From: Desulfomonilaceae bacterium
Lineage (GTDB): Bacteria; Desulfobacterota; Desulfomonilia; Desulfomonilales; Desulfomonilaceae
Direction of reading: 5' to 3'
NCBI GenBank assembly: GCA_041662605.1
Contig: JBAZSD010000004.1
Span: 1 to 64,000 of the forward strand
DNA: 64,000 bases
Shown here: in pieces, positions 8,381 through 18,411 of the stretch
Numbering within the stretch: the stretch's first letter is position 1
Layout: the number at the start of each line of letters is the position of its first letter
Program-made: the position numbers and the translations under genes
Notes under the pieces: generated by a model
The model's input: the letters and a program-made list of their open reading frames with translations, nothing else
Told to the model about the DNA's origin: nothing
Databases searched by the model: none

Positions 8381-9019
8381 GTGATCAAAACCGACATATT
8401 TAGACTGGACGTACGTGGGCTCAAGTGTCCCGATCCCGTCATTCAGACAAAAAAAGTCTTTGACAAGGGAACGGTTGGTCGTTTGCAAGTGATTGTAGAC
8501 AATGACGTCTCAAAGGAGAATGTCTGCCGATTCGCCAGGAATCAGGGGGCTGACGTTCAGGCGCCACGAAATGAGGGCGCGGACTGGGTCATAGACATCT
8601 TCATAAAGAATCGGGCAGCGTCTTACGAAGAAAAGGAAGAACTGATTCCCTGTCCAATCCCGTTTACCGAAACCGCGTCTGTCAAAAACGTGGTCTATAT
8701 TGGGTCGGACAAGATGGGTAGAGGGAATGATGACTTGGGGCTCAAACTAATGCGAGGGTTCCTTAGAACCTTGATTGATGTTAATCCTCATCCTTGGCGA
8801 ATTATTTTCATAAATTCGGGAATAAAACTGACTACAGTCGATCAGGAGGCGGTGGACGCATTGGTCATCCTTGAAGAAAGAGGCGTAGAAATTCTCTCTT
8901 GCGGGACCTGTCTCGAAGCCTTTGGGTTAAACGATCAGTTAAATGCAGGGCGTGTAACAAACATGTATGAGGTCATTGAATCCCTCAACACGGCTTCGAA
9001 GGTGGTTTCACCTGGTTAA
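8381..9019 (+). CDS. yedF: YedF-like sulfurtransferase-related protein (TusA plus DsrE-like domains)
   Basis: The first ~75 residues are a TusA-type domain with the signature RGLKCPDPVIQTKK, including the persulfide-carrying cysteine. The C-terminal half (about 100-205) is DsrE-like, with a cysteine pair in LSCGTCLEAFGL. This two-domain order is that of the selenium-metabolism-associated YedF family, whose biochemical role is not settled. The start is GTG at 8381, preceded by GGAG about 9 bases upstream. It is monocistronic between proC and a histidine kinase; no selD or selA genes are near. Confidence 0.82.
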   Translation: MIKTDIFRLDVRGLKCPDPVIQTKKVFDKGTVGRLQVIVDNDVSKENVCRFARNQGADVQAPRNEGADWVIDIFIKNRAASYEEKEELIPCPIPFTETASVKNVVYIGSDKMGRGNDDLGLKLMRGFLRTLIDVNPHPWRIIFINSGIKLTTVDQEAVDALVILEERGVEILSCGTCLEAFGLNDQLNAGRVTNMYEVIESLNTASKVVSPG

Positions 9020-9042
9020 AGTTGTTTACGACCACTGCGCTG

Positions 9043-11247
9043 TCATTTCTGGCGCACAGGAAGCTCAACAATGAAGCATGCTCCTTGGTCGTCGGAATCC
9101 TTGACTCGAATAAAACCGTTGTGATCAGAAACAATCGCGCTGACTATTGTTAATCCGAGCCCGGTTCCTCCCTGTTTCCTTGTGAAATATGGGTCGAATA
9201 TTCTTTCTCTATCTTCGGGGGCTATCCCTGGGCCATTATCGCATATACTGACTGAGGCTATCCTAAGGATAGGCTCATACCCAGATTGGATCTCTACCTT
9301 ACCGTGCGGTCCGGCCGCTGCCACCGCATTTTCAAGAAGATTCATGATAGCTCTTTTCAGTTGCTCTTTGTCCAGGTCAAGAATTGGAATCGAATCGTCG
9401 GGAATGAAGCGAATTTCCATTCCCTCATTTGCGGCCCGGTATAAAGGCGTTACCTCTTTGATAATGTCATTCAGTTTGTTGGGGGATGGATTGGCGGCAG
9501 GCATTCTTGCAAACTTGGAGAACTCATTAACCATGTTCTTCAGTTGTTCAACCTGATCAATGATAGATTCGGTGCATTGGTCAAGGACCCTGCCGTCCTC
9601 TCCCAGAGCAGCGAGGTACTTGCGTCTTAACCTTTGGGCGTTCAGTTGAATCGGGGTTAGAGGGTTCTTTATCTCATGCGCAATCCTCCTGGCCACTTCT
9701 CGCCATGCCGCCATTCGTTGCGCCTTGACCAGGAAAGTCAAATCCTCGAACACTAAAACGACTCCCAATTCAGCTCCCGCTTCATCTTTCAGAATGTTGG
9801 CAAAACAAAGGAGGATCAAAGATTTCTCAAGGAATGAGATTTTCAGTTGTTTTTCAATAGCGCCTGATTCGGATTCCCTCAGATCCGATATTATTTTTTT
9901 AAGACGTTGCGCCACTTCGTCAGCAAGTTGAGCAAAGAGGCTCGAACCGAGCCCCAATTCAGAATCTAATCCTAAAAGCTTAAGTGATGAAGCGTTGAAT
10001 GCGGTCACTCGCTCTTCAGCGTCAATGGCGATAACACCGGCGGCCACATTTTTTAGAACCGTCTGAATATATTTCCGCCGGTTTTCCAGATCGGCGTTTA
10101 CTCTAAGAAGCTCATCCCGCCCTTGTCTCAAGTCACCGGCCATTTTGTTAAAAGAGCGTACTAGCGCCCCTAGTTCATCGTCTCCTATCGGCTCAACAAA
10201 AACATCGAGATTCCCCGTTGCAATCTGTTGGGTTCCCTCAGCGAGACTCTGAATCGGATCCGTTATCTCCCTGGCCATACTCATTCCAAACCAGAAGCCG
10301 ACAAAGATCACGAGAAGAGCCACAATCAACAATATCAATATATAAGTGGTCTTTACCGGACCCTTAATGCGTTTGGCCTCCTGGTAATCGTCAAAGGCCT
10401 TGGTTATGCCGAAGAGTTTACTTGAAAGGGCCTTTGGGATCACGTAATCAGCCACCAGAACTCCTGCTATTTTTTCCCCTTTGCCGGAGAATACTGGGAC
10501 GATGCCTCTAACCAGATCCTCACCGGAATCAAGTTTGATTACTGTGGAAGCGTCAGAACCTTGACGACCTATTTTGAGAAAACTTGGGATCACTTGCGGA
10601 ATGGTAACGTCTCCGAGATTGCCGGAAGAAATTTGCAACGGTTTGCCGTGTTCCCCGAAGTAGACATGAACTACGTTCAAGCCCAGATTGGGCATCTCGG
10701 ACATTATAAGGTTCGTGGTTTTTTCAGGTTGATCAGCGGATGTGATATTGTTCCGCATAAGTTCATCAGAAAGTCTCTCTGCGCTTTTGGCAACGTTTTC
10801 GGAGGCTTTCTGGTGGTAGGCCTGGCCGATAACCACAGCGGATGTCAACGCTTCTTCGATTTGAGAAGCGAACCAACTGTCTATGGTGGTATGCAGGACA
10901 CCGGCGCTGGCGATAAAGAGCACCACTGTGGGCACAAGAGTCAGGGCTACAAAAGCAAGTATTAGCCTGGTTTTTATTTTTGAGCCCAGGACTTTGCCTT
11001 TACGTTCAAAGACGAGCTTGAAAAGGTTCCTTATGAGAAAAAATATAATCAAGATGAGCAGGAGTATTACAATTCCAAGCAGGGAGAACAGAAGCAAGTG
11101 TCCGCTAAAAGGCCCCTCACCTCCGGATCTGGTGAGTTCTGAACCAGCGAAAAGCAGCGCCACAATCGCCAGCGCTGAAAATAAAGAAACAACAAGTTCT
11201 CTTCTTCGTTTCTTTTTCTCAAGTTCGATTTTGAAGTTTTCTTTCAA
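9043..11247 (-). CDS. NtrY-like membrane sensor histidine kinase
   Basis: A 734-residue kinase. Hydrophobic helices lie at about 18-37, 50-72 and 94-118, followed by an extracytoplasmic loop to about 300, a helix at 301-322, HAMP (323-376), a PAS domain (about 395-505), the phosphoacceptor His524 in RIAHEIKNPLTPIQ, and an ATPase domain with an N box, DNGPGIAPEDRERIF and GGTGLGLTIVSAIV. This layout is that of NtrY, which senses nitrogen or redox state in other bacteria. The start is TTG overlapping the previous stop as TTGA, so it is translationally coupled to the zincin-like gene upstream. The usual NtrX partner is absent. Confidence 0.88.
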   Translation of the reverse strand: MKENFKIELEKKKRRRELVVSLFSALAIVALLFAGSELTRSGGEGPFSGHLLLFSLLGIVILLLILIIFFLIRNLFKLVFERKGKVLGSKIKTRLILAFVALTLVPTVVLFIASAGVLHTTIDSWFASQIEEALTSAVVIGQAYHQKASENVAKSAERLSDELMRNNITSADQPEKTTNLIMSEMPNLGLNVVHVYFGEHGKPLQISSGNLGDVTIPQVIPSFLKIGRQGSDASTVIKLDSGEDLVRGIVPVFSGKGEKIAGVLVADYVIPKALSSKLFGITKAFDDYQEAKRIKGPVKTTYILILLIVALLVIFVGFWFGMSMAREITDPIQSLAEGTQQIATGNLDVFVEPIGDDELGALVRSFNKMAGDLRQGRDELLRVNADLENRRKYIQTVLKNVAAGVIAIDAEERVTAFNASSLKLLGLDSELGLGSSLFAQLADEVAQRLKKIISDLRESESGAIEKQLKISFLEKSLILLCFANILKDEAGAELGVVLVFEDLTFLVKAQRMAAWREVARRIAHEIKNPLTPIQLNAQRLRRKYLAALGEDGRVLDQCTESIIDQVEQLKNMVNEFSKFARMPAANPSPNKLNDIIKEVTPLYRAANEGMEIRFIPDDSIPILDLDKEQLKRAIMNLLENAVAAAGPHGKVEIQSGYEPILRIASVSICDNGPGIAPEDRERIFDPYFTRKQGGTGLGLTIVSAIVSDHNGFIRVKDSDDQGACFIVELPVRQK

Positions 11248-11618
11248 GAGGTCAACCTTGACATTTCATGAAGCTCATCATCACTAAAACCAAAGTGGTG
11301 TCCGATCTCATGAAGGATCACATTACTTATCACCTGGACAATGTCTGTCTCTTTTTCACAGGAACGAAGTATTGGCAATCGGAACAAGTAAATACGGTCA
11401 GGTAGAAGATTAGTCTGAAAAAAACTGCGTTGGCTAAGTGGATTTCCGACATACAATCCAAGTAATCGCCACTTTGAACTGATATTCAAGGACTTCAAAA
11501 TTTCTGCGTCCGCAAAATCTTCGACCATAATTTCTACGTTTTCAAGGTGTTCAAGAAAACTAGCCGGAATTTTTTCCAGGGCTTCAAGGGCTTTTTTTCG
11601 GAATAAGTTTTCATCCAT
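11244..11618 (-). CDS. Zincin-like metallopeptidase-family protein
   Basis: A small soluble protein (124 residues) with the zinc-binding motif HEIGHHFGFSDDEL near the C terminus, matching the HExxHxxG pattern of the uncharacterised metallopeptidase family formerly DUF1025. The preceding strand DRIYLFRLPIL is also typical. Activity has not been shown for most members. It precedes, and overlaps by 4 bases, the NtrY-like kinase, so the two are probably co-expressed. Confidence 0.78.
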   Translation of the reverse strand: MDENLFRKKALEALEKIPASFLEHLENVEIMVEDFADAEILKSLNISSKWRLLGLYVGNPLSQRSFFQTNLLPDRIYLFRLPILRSCEKETDIVQVISNVILHEIGHHFGFSDDELHEMSRLTS

Positions 11619-11686
11619 GGGAGATTGAACTTGACATGTTACAAAAATAGAGATTAGAGGATGCTCTAACAGAAAAGGGCATAAAT

Positions 11687-12313
11687 GTGAAGTTGTTGAA
11701 TGAATCTGACAGTAGAATATTTGTGGTGGTCGGTCTAGGCAACCCGGGTAGGAAATACGGCTCTCACAGGCATAACATTGGCTTTATGACTGTCGACGCG
11801 CTAGCTGATGAACTTGCCTGTACGTGGTCTCCCGTCAAGCATGAAGCTTTGACATGCCTGGCAGAGTATGGGGGACGGAAACTAATACTGGTAAAGCCGC
11901 AAACCTTCATGAATCTGAGTGGCAAAGCTGTGTCCAAGGTATTTTTAAATCGAAATATCGATTACAGGGCATTGATTGTCGTTCATGATGAACTGGACAT
12001 AAGTCTTGGGAGACTAAGAATTAAAGTGGGCGGGGGTGATGGTGGCCACAGAGGGGTCAGATCGATAGCCGACTCGCTTAGATTCAGAGATTTCATCAGA
12101 ATCCGTCTCGGGATAGGGAGGCCTCCGTCGGGAATCGCTGCGGAAGACTATGTGCTGAGTCCGTTTCAGCCTTGTGAGATTCCAATTGTGAAACAACTCA
12201 TAGCCTTGGGTGTAGACGCTATCAAGTTAATCATAGATAAGGGTATTGAAAACGCCCAACATGTAATTCATACTACTAAGGATGTCGCAATAGTCGACTC
12301 CGAATCCGTATAA
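11687..12313 (+). CDS. pth: Peptidyl-tRNA hydrolase
   Basis: Releases tRNA from peptidyl-tRNA that has dropped off ribosomes. Signatures are VVGLGNPGRKYGSHRHNIGF (catalytic His and Asn regions), KPQTFMNLSGKAV, VVHDELDISLGRLR with the conserved aspartate, and GGGDGGHRGVRSI. The start is GTG at 11687, and the protein has about 10 extra N-terminal residues before the fold. At 208 residues it is of normal size. The frequent neighbours rplY and ychF are not here. Confidence 0.95.
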   Translation: MKLLNESDSRIFVVVGLGNPGRKYGSHRHNIGFMTVDALADELACTWSPVKHEALTCLAEYGGRKLILVKPQTFMNLSGKAVSKVFLNRNIDYRALIVVHDELDISLGRLRIKVGGGDGGHRGVRSIADSLRFRDFIRIRLGIGRPPSGIAAEDYVLSPFQPCEIPIVKQLIALGVDAIKLIIDKGIENAQHVIHTTKDVAIVDSESV

Positions 12314-12396
12314 GGTTTTCTCTTGCCTATCTGGACTAATTGTAATAAAAGTATAACTTCGAACCTATGGAACGTTTGTAGGGGGTAACCACACAA

Positions 12397-13089
12397 ATGA
12401 ATGGAACTATGGTGAGCGAAGATCACGCTCCGCTCCAAAGATTATTAAGACCACTTATCAAGGCGCTTAGAACCGCCTATATACAAGGCAATAGAGTAGT
12501 GAAGCTGATGCCCTCCGAAAGGGCCATCCAGCTCTATTACAAGTATCGCCGCAAGAGTTACGATTTGCAGTGGTCCATGGACCCAGGATATAGAAAAGGT
12601 CTCAGAAAGCTTGTCGAACTGGTGATTGAAAAGGGAGATCACGTGCTTGATGTGGGCTGTGGAACAGGCTCAGCCACCGTGGTCGCGGCGCGGCAAGCAA
12701 AGGATGTCGTTGGAATTGATCTGTCTCCCCACATGATCGAACTGGCTGAAGAAAAGACTAAGAAGAAGAATATTTGTAATACGTGTCTATTCTCGACTTC
12801 GGTTGAAGACTACAGTCCGGATTCAAAGTTTGACAAGGTTATCAGTTCATTTATGATACCTCACGTCAAACCGCATCTGCGCCCCACTATCTACTCCTGC
12901 ATGTATAGTTTTCTCAAACCTGGAGGGGTTGTCGGTTTATTCGGGTCGCGTGGAGAAGTCTGTGATGTCTACGAGACAACAGAGGAAATCCTTGAGAATT
13001 TGACTAGGGCTGGATTTACAGACATAAAACTCTATGACGTTTATGACATTTATCGGATCGCAGTAGCAAAGAGACCGGAAAAAGCCTAG
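12397..13089 (+). CDS. Class I SAM-dependent methyltransferase
   Basis: A 230-residue protein with SAM motif I HVLDVGCGTGSATVVA (about 84-99), the acidic loop VVGIDLSPHMIELAEE (about 108-123) and the post-motif FLKPGGVVGLFGS. The first 70 residues are an extension of unknown role. The substrate cannot be told; the core resembles UbiE/COQ5-type and small-molecule methyltransferases. GGGGG lies about 10 bases before ATG. It follows pth by 83 bases and ends at a strong terminator. Confidence 0.75.
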   Translation: MNGTMVSEDHAPLQRLLRPLIKALRTAYIQGNRVVKLMPSERAIQLYYKYRRKSYDLQWSMDPGYRKGLRKLVELVIEKGDHVLDVGCGTGSATVVAARQAKDVVGIDLSPHMIELAEEKTKKKNICNTCLFSTSVEDYSPDSKFDKVISSFMIPHVKPHLRPTIYSCMYSFLKPGGVVGLFGSRGEVCDVYETTEEILENLTRAGFTDIKLYDVYDIYRIAVAKRPEKA

Positions 13090-13111
13090 CTTATTTTCTC
13101 CATAATATACC

Positions 13112-13152
13112 AAAAAGCCCCTTGATGCGAATATGGCGCCAAGGGGCTTTTT
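13112..13152. terminator. Bidirectional intrinsic terminator
   Basis: A 13-base stem pairs AAAAAGCCCCTTG (13112-13124) with CAAGGGGCTTTTT (13140-13152) across a 15-base loop. T-runs exist in both directions, so it serves both the methyltransferase gene and the convergent dehydrogenase gene. Confidence 0.92.
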
Positions 13153-13192
13153 GCTTGTTGGGATTTAGTAACGTGATGTAAAAAGTGATTCG

Positions 13193-14311
13193 TTAGAAAT
13201 CCGGTGTCAAAACGATTCGTTTCATCAGTCCGCCGCTGTGCGCTTCTTCGAACGCCTTTTGAATTGTAGACATCGGGCGTGTTTCCAGTAATGGATCTAT
13301 CTTTATCGCTCCGGACTGAACCATTTCCAAAACGTTCGGGTAATATTTCGGTAGGCATCCCCATGTGCCTATGATTTCGGCGTCAAACGCCATCAATCTT
13401 GAAATGCTGTATGAATTTTTTTGAAGTCCAAAACCCACAACGACTAGTTTTCCTATGAAGCCCAGAAGGCCAAGAGCGATATCTTGAGCTGCGCCAACGC
13501 CTGTGCATTCAAATATTTTCCATCCAGTGTTGTGCCTTACCTTCGACTGTTTAGCTATTGCTTTAAATTCTTCCTGAATAGCCTTGAAATCTTTGTCCTT
13601 GGTGTTGATTACATAGTCCACGCCAAGTTCTATAGCTCTTTTTAGTTTTTCCTCATTGCGAGCCATCCCGACAATCGGTCCGGCGCCGAAAGCTTTTGCG
13701 ACCTGGGCCATATACACGCCTACACCACCGGTAACGCCAGTAATCAATACTGGGTCCCCTGCGGTCAAACCAGCCCGAATTGCCGCCTGATAGGGGGTAG
13801 TAGCCGCATCGGCGACAACCGCATAATTCTCTAGCGGCCTGCCTTTTAAATCATCTATCACACACAAATCAGCGGCCGGAACAGGAATATGGCTGGAAAA
13901 GCCTCCATAAATTCCGAGAGAGTTTCCGGGCATCTTTTGAGCCAGACAACGATTGCCCCTCCCTTTTCCGCAAATATCACAAGAATTGCATGGCATTACT
14001 GCAGGGACTATTACATTCTTTCCGACCCACGAACCTGCCCCTGGACCCGCCGCCACAACAGTTCCAGAAATTTCGTGGCCAAGGGTTAATGGCGGCTTTG
14101 TTACAGTCGGCACGCCATCGTAGAAATAGGACATGTCAGTGTGGCAAACCCCACAACCTGCGATTTGGACCAGAACTTCACCTGCGGCCAGTTCCGGAAC
14201 AGGTATTTCTGTTTTTTTCAGTTCTCCCGGAGCAGTGACTTTACGAGCTTCTTTGTCATAAGTCGGCCCCTTTACCATTTGCCAAGTGAATATTTTATCC
14301 GGAACGCTCAC
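13193..14311 (-). CDS. Zinc-dependent alcohol dehydrogenase, probably 6-hydroxycyclohex-1-ene-1-carbonyl-CoA dehydrogenase
   Basis: Medium-chain dehydrogenase with a catalytic zinc site (GCGVCHTD, GHEISG), a structural zinc motif CNSCDICGKGRGNRC and a nucleotide fold GVTGGVGVYMAQVAKAFG. The C-terminal stretch around GFIGKLVVVGFG and DAEIIGTWGCLPKYYP, and the overall composition, resemble the NAD-dependent dehydrogenase of the benzoyl-CoA ring degradation route (Had), which fits the benzoate-CoA ligase at 58656. I choose GTG at 14311 because AGGAGGT precedes it by 6 bases; an in-frame ATG at 14350 lacks such a site. This gives 372 residues. The exact substrate is inferred; another alcohol is possible. 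The 14312-14570 gap shows nothing else. Confidence 0.75.
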   Translation of the reverse strand: MSVPDKIFTWQMVKGPTYDKEARKVTAPGELKKTEIPVPELAAGEVLVQIAGCGVCHTDMSYFYDGVPTVTKPPLTLGHEISGTVVAAGPGAGSWVGKNVIVPAVMPCNSCDICGKGRGNRCLAQKMPGNSLGIYGGFSSHIPVPAADLCVIDDLKGRPLENYAVVADAATTPYQAAIRAGLTAGDPVLITGVTGGVGVYMAQVAKAFGAGPIVGMARNEEKLKRAIELGVDYVINTKDKDFKAIQEEFKAIAKQSKVRHNTGWKIFECTGVGAAQDIALGLLGFIGKLVVVGFGLQKNSYSISRLMAFDAEIIGTWGCLPKYYPNVLEMVQSGAIKIDPLLETRPMSTIQKAFEEAHSGGLMKRIVLTPDF

Positions 14312-14570
14312 GCTAGTACCTCCTGATTCAGACTGTAGATTATAGGTCATTCATCCTTGGAAGAACAACCAGAGGATTTCTTCATCCCATATTGGATTCT
14401 CACAGTTAAGATATTTCCATGCAGATACTTCTGTCAAGCGAAATTCTGTATCAGCTCAAAAATCACGGTCAAGCAGCTAACTGTCTATTTATTTTTGGTT
14501 ATCCAATTAGCAATGATTGTTCTTTGTATATTTACACGTTCAGCATGAAGAACACGATGTTACACGCCAA

Positions 14571-15440
14571 TTAGTAAGAATTGACATAATTGTTTAGCAA
14601 ACCCATCATTTCCAAAGTCAAAGGCCCTGGCCGTCCCGAACCAATGACGTTGTCGTTCAAACGCACCACCGGAAGAATGTTTCTTGTGGTGGAAGCAAGG
14701 AAGGCTTCCCGAAATGTGGTGACTTGATCCAGGGTGACAGGTCGTTCAAGGACCTCAATTTTGTCGTTGGATTTCATTAGCTCCAGGATCGCCCGTCTTG
14801 TGACGCTGTCGAGAATACGACCGTCCAGTGGGGGTGTTATAAGTTGACCGGACTCCAGGATGAAAAAAACGCTGAAAGTAGAACCTTCAAGTATTGTTTG
14901 GAGGTCATTTGGGCATACAAACAAGGTATCATAAGCGTCAAATTCGGGAACAACCGTTTGATGGGCTATGACCGCGCCGATGTAGTTCAGGAGTTTCACA
15001 CCGGGAAACATTCTCTGGTGAGCGAAAGTAGCCAAAGCGACACCGTTTTCATAAAATTCCGTTGGTGGACTGAACATTTTTTGCGCAACTATATAAAGAT
15101 GGGCGCCTCCGCCTGATTGTCTCATGGTTTCGCCCTGAAGTCCTCCACTGAAGATTATGTCTATCAGCAGGTCGGCGCTGTCCAACTCCTTATTCTTATC
15201 CACAATCATCATTAGAACGTCCTGAAGCTCTGAACGGGATTTCGGGGGTTGCATGTATATCAAAGATGCGGACTTGTAGAGACGATCCAGATGATCTTCC
15301 AATCTGAAGATCTTCCCGTTGACTGTTCTGCAAGCAGTAAATATACGATATCCTCGCAAAGTGCCGCTAATATCTTCCGAGTAAGGGAACACCAAATCCT
15401 CTGTGTTCACAAAATGATCACGCTGATAAGAGAGCATCAT
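14571..15440 (-). CDS. Class IV (branched-chain type) PLP aminotransferase or aminodeoxychorismate lyase
   Basis: Fold type IV PLP enzyme of 289 residues. It shows GYRIFTACRTVNGKIFRLED with HLDRLYKSA near the N terminus, the PLP lysine in GVKLLNYIGAV, the glutamate strand TILEGSTFSVFFI and GRILDSVTRRAILEL. The family includes branched-chain aminotransferases, D-amino-acid aminotransferases and aminodeoxychorismate lyase; sequence alone does not decide. GGAGA sits just before the two adjacent ATGs. It lies 30 bases downstream of secA on the same strand and may share its transcript. Confidence 0.8.
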   Translation of the reverse strand: MMLSYQRDHFVNTEDLVFPYSEDISGTLRGYRIFTACRTVNGKIFRLEDHLDRLYKSASLIYMQPPKSRSELQDVLMMIVDKNKELDSADLLIDIIFSGGLQGETMRQSGGGAHLYIVAQKMFSPPTEFYENGVALATFAHQRMFPGVKLLNYIGAVIAHQTVVPEFDAYDTLFVCPNDLQTILEGSTFSVFFILESGQLITPPLDGRILDSVTRRAILELMKSNDKIEVLERPVTLDQVTTFREAFLASTTRNILPVVRLNDNVIGSGRPGPLTLEMMGLLNNYVNSY

Positions 15441-15470
15441 ATTTCTCCGGGATTTTCACAAAAATCATTT

Positions 15471-18116
15471 TCAAGCAGCCTTACCGCAACATTTCTTGTA
15501 TTTTTTGCCGGAACCACAAGGACACGGCGCATTACGGCCAATTTTTTCGACTGTTCTGTGTTTAGGCGTTGAGCCGGATTCAGGTCCAGTAAGGTTCGAA
15601 TGCACAGCCTGCAGTTCGCGTTCCCTAGACTCGTTCAATTCTTCAAGCTCATTTGGCACTGCCAGTTTTACGAGGAGCAGGTTACGAACGGTCTCTTCCT
15701 TAATTCTGGAACTCATGTCGAGAAAGAGTTCATAGCCCTCTCTCTGATATTCCTTGAGTGGATCACGTTGCCCATAGCCACGTAAGCCAATTCCTTCCTT
15801 AAGGTGGTCCATGCTCAAGAGATGATCTTTCCACTGTGAATCAACGGCCTGGAGCATCATAAACTTTTCCAATTCCCGCATAAGCTGAGGAGTTACTTCC
15901 GCTTCTTTTTCATCATACCGTTGTTTGATCCGCTCCGTTACATGATCAATAATTCCAATCTCTGTTTGCTCGGATTCAGGGAGTTGACCGAAGTCGAATT
16001 TCAAGCCAAACTGACCGTATAGGGCCTCAGTTAGCCCAGTGATATCCCAGTCCTCGAAATGGGTCTTCTCATTGGTGAAACGTCTAACCATTTCATCCGA
16101 CAAATCCTCAGCCATCTCAAGCGCTGTAGTTTTTAGATCCGATCCCGCTAGAATAAACCTGCGCTGAGAATACACTACCTCTCTCTGTTTGTTCATCACA
16201 TCGTCGTATTCGATGAGATGCTTACGGATTTCAAAGTTGTGGCCTTCTACTTTCTTCTGCGCATTTTCGATTGCTTTTGTGGTGTACTTATGCTCTATGG
16301 GCTCTCCATCCTGCATCCCTACCCTTTCCATGATCATTTTCACCCTATCGCCACCGAAAATTCTCATAAGGTCATCTTCGAGGCTCAGGTAGAAACGACT
16401 GGATCCAGGATCACCCTGGCGGCCCGAACGACCACGTAACTGATTGTCTATACGCCGTGATTCATGACGTTCTGTTCCAAGGATATGCAGACCGCCGGCC
16501 TTAAGCACATTTGCCTTTTCCTGCTCACACTTAATCTTGAAATCTTCAAGCGCCTGATTGTATTCTTCGGAGCTTTCTCCTCTCTTGACCTTGGATCGAG
16601 CAAGGAAAGTGGGGTTGCCACCTAGTATTATGTCCGTTCCTCGGCCGGCCATATTGGTAGAAATCGTCACACCCTTATAGCGGCCGGCTTGTGCGACAAT
16701 TTCAGCTTCGAGAGCATGATTCTTTGCATTCAGGACGTTGTGGGCAACACCTAGTTTCTTCAGTCTCGCGGCTAGATACTCCGATTTCTCGATCGAGATT
16801 GTACCCACGAGAACCGGTTGTCCTTTCTCATGAAGCTCCCGAATTTCAGAAATTGCCGCCTCGAATTTCTCATCTTCAGTCTTGTAGATCAGGTCCGAAA
16901 AGTCTTCTCTGATCATAGGAAGATTAGTCGGGATGATCACAACCTCAAGTTTATATATCTTGTGGAATTCTGCAGCTTCGGTATCAGCAGTACCGGTCAT
17001 CCCCGCCAGTTTTTCATACATTCGGAAGTAGTTCTGAAAAGTAATAGTAGCTAACGTCTGATTTTCATTTTCGATCTTGACGCTCTCTTTTGCTTCCAGA
17101 GCCTGGTGCAGGCCGTCAGAATATCGACGACCCGGCATGAGCCTTCCAGTAAATTCATCAACAATAATTACCTGGCCTTCTTTTACTATGTAATCAACGT
17201 CCTTCTTAAACAGTGTATGCGCTTTCAAACCCTGATTAACATGATGAAGCGTCTCCATTTGCGCAGGATCGTACAAATTGTTAACCCCAAGAGACCGTTC
17301 CACTCGAGCTATTCCTTCTTCGGTAAGGACAACGCTCCTGGCTTTTTCGTCCAGAGTATAATGAATATCCTTTTGAAGACCTGGGATAACTCGATTTATT
17401 TTATAATATTTGTCCGTGTTCTCGTGTGTCGGTCCTGAAATAATTAGCGGGGTTCTGGCTTCATCGATCAAAATGCTATCAACTTCGTCGACTATGGCGT
17501 AATGGAGTTCTCTTTGGACATAATCTTCCAGGGCGAACTTCATGTTATCCCTAAGATAGTCGAAACCAAACTCATTATTGGTCCCATAGACAACATCGGA
17601 ACCATAGGCTTCCCGTCTTTCCTCATCACTGAGATCGTGGACTATGACACCGACAGACAAGCCTAAAAATTTGTATATAGTCCCCATCCATTCGGAGTCA
17701 CGTTTGGCGAGATAGTCGTTGACGGTAACCACGTGCACGCCTTTTCCAGTCAGAGAGTTTAGATACACGGCGAGAGTAGCCGCCAAAGTCTTGCCTTCAC
17801 CAGTTTTCATTTCCGCTATTTTACCCTGGTGCAGGACAAAACCACCGATTAACTGAACATCAAAATGACGCATCCCCAGCGTCCTCATCGACGCCTCTCG
17901 AACCAGAGCAAACACCTCGGGGGCAAGATCATCAAGGGTTTCCTTCCCTGAAGCTAAGCGTGCTTTGAATTCTAACGTTTTCGCAGGAAAATCGTCATTT
18001 CCCAAGGCTTTCATTTGTGGTTCAAGATCATTGGTGGCCTTTACTATGGGATCGATGCGTTTCAACTCTCTATCGTTTTTACTGCCGAATATCTTTCGAC
18101 CTAGTGTTGCAAACAT
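15471..18116 (-). CDS. secA: Preprotein translocase ATPase SecA
   Basis: Motor ATPase that pushes unfolded proteins through SecYEG. The 881-residue protein has Walker A in MKTGEGKTLAATLAVYLN, the DEAD-type box VDEVDSILIDEARTPLIISG, the helicase-like segment STNMAGRGTDIILGG and the arginine-finger region RIDNQLRGRSGRQGDPG. The C-terminal zinc tail NAPCPCGSGKKYKKCC binds SecB or phospholipid in other species. Complete and normal. Its 5' side is a 295-base gene-free gap. Confidence 0.98.
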   Translation of the reverse strand: MFATLGRKIFGSKNDRELKRIDPIVKATNDLEPQMKALGNDDFPAKTLEFKARLASGKETLDDLAPEVFALVREASMRTLGMRHFDVQLIGGFVLHQGKIAEMKTGEGKTLAATLAVYLNSLTGKGVHVVTVNDYLAKRDSEWMGTIYKFLGLSVGVIVHDLSDEERREAYGSDVVYGTNNEFGFDYLRDNMKFALEDYVQRELHYAIVDEVDSILIDEARTPLIISGPTHENTDKYYKINRVIPGLQKDIHYTLDEKARSVVLTEEGIARVERSLGVNNLYDPAQMETLHHVNQGLKAHTLFKKDVDYIVKEGQVIIVDEFTGRLMPGRRYSDGLHQALEAKESVKIENENQTLATITFQNYFRMYEKLAGMTGTADTEAAEFHKIYKLEVVIIPTNLPMIREDFSDLIYKTEDEKFEAAISEIRELHEKGQPVLVGTISIEKSEYLAARLKKLGVAHNVLNAKNHALEAEIVAQAGRYKGVTISTNMAGRGTDIILGGNPTFLARSKVKRGESSEEYNQALEDFKIKCEQEKANVLKAGGLHILGTERHESRRIDNQLRGRSGRQGDPGSSRFYLSLEDDLMRIFGGDRVKMIMERVGMQDGEPIEHKYTTKAIENAQKKVEGHNFEIRKHLIEYDDVMNKQREVVYSQRRFILAGSDLKTTALEMAEDLSDEMVRRFTNEKTHFEDWDITGLTEALYGQFGLKFDFGQLPESEQTEIGIIDHVTERIKQRYDEKEAEVTPQLMRELEKFMMLQAVDSQWKDHLLSMDHLKEGIGLRGYGQRDPLKEYQREGYELFLDMSSRIKEETVRNLLLVKLAVPNELEELNESRERELQAVHSNLTGPESGSTPKHRTVEKIGRNAPCPCGSGKKYKKCCGKAA

Positions 18117-18411
18117 TCTAGTATTCTAACCCCTTTATTAGTGTCTAACGGTAACAATTGACAATCTTACGGCTTGAAGGTTCATTGTTATTGTAGTCAA
18201 CCGGATTTGGCAAACTGTTTCAAATTGATGGGGATCTTTCTGTTGGTTCTGCGTGAAAATGGCGCCTCGGAGTAATGATTGGGCTCTATCGTCTAGTAAT
18301 GACGGAATTCGGTCTACCACAGTGGCCAATGGGTGTCAATTCGCCTCTCGCGCATTAAGCTACCCGGACGGGTTCGCAAGGATTTCTGTAAGAAAAACGT
18401 TCTTCGGGTTC
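18117..18411. other. Gene-free gap upstream of secA
   Basis: The 295 bases between the secA start and the end of the cobA-hemD fusion. No coding frame is convincing. There are GC-rich segments at about 18265-18380 with some internal complementarity, but I could not match them to 6S, SRP or another known RNA. It presumably holds the secA promoter. Confidence 0.4.

Noticed and set aside
18265..18395. GC-rich segment upstream of secA considered as 6S or another ncRNA
   Set aside because: I could not form the expected closed stems with the central bulge, and no known consensus motif fits.
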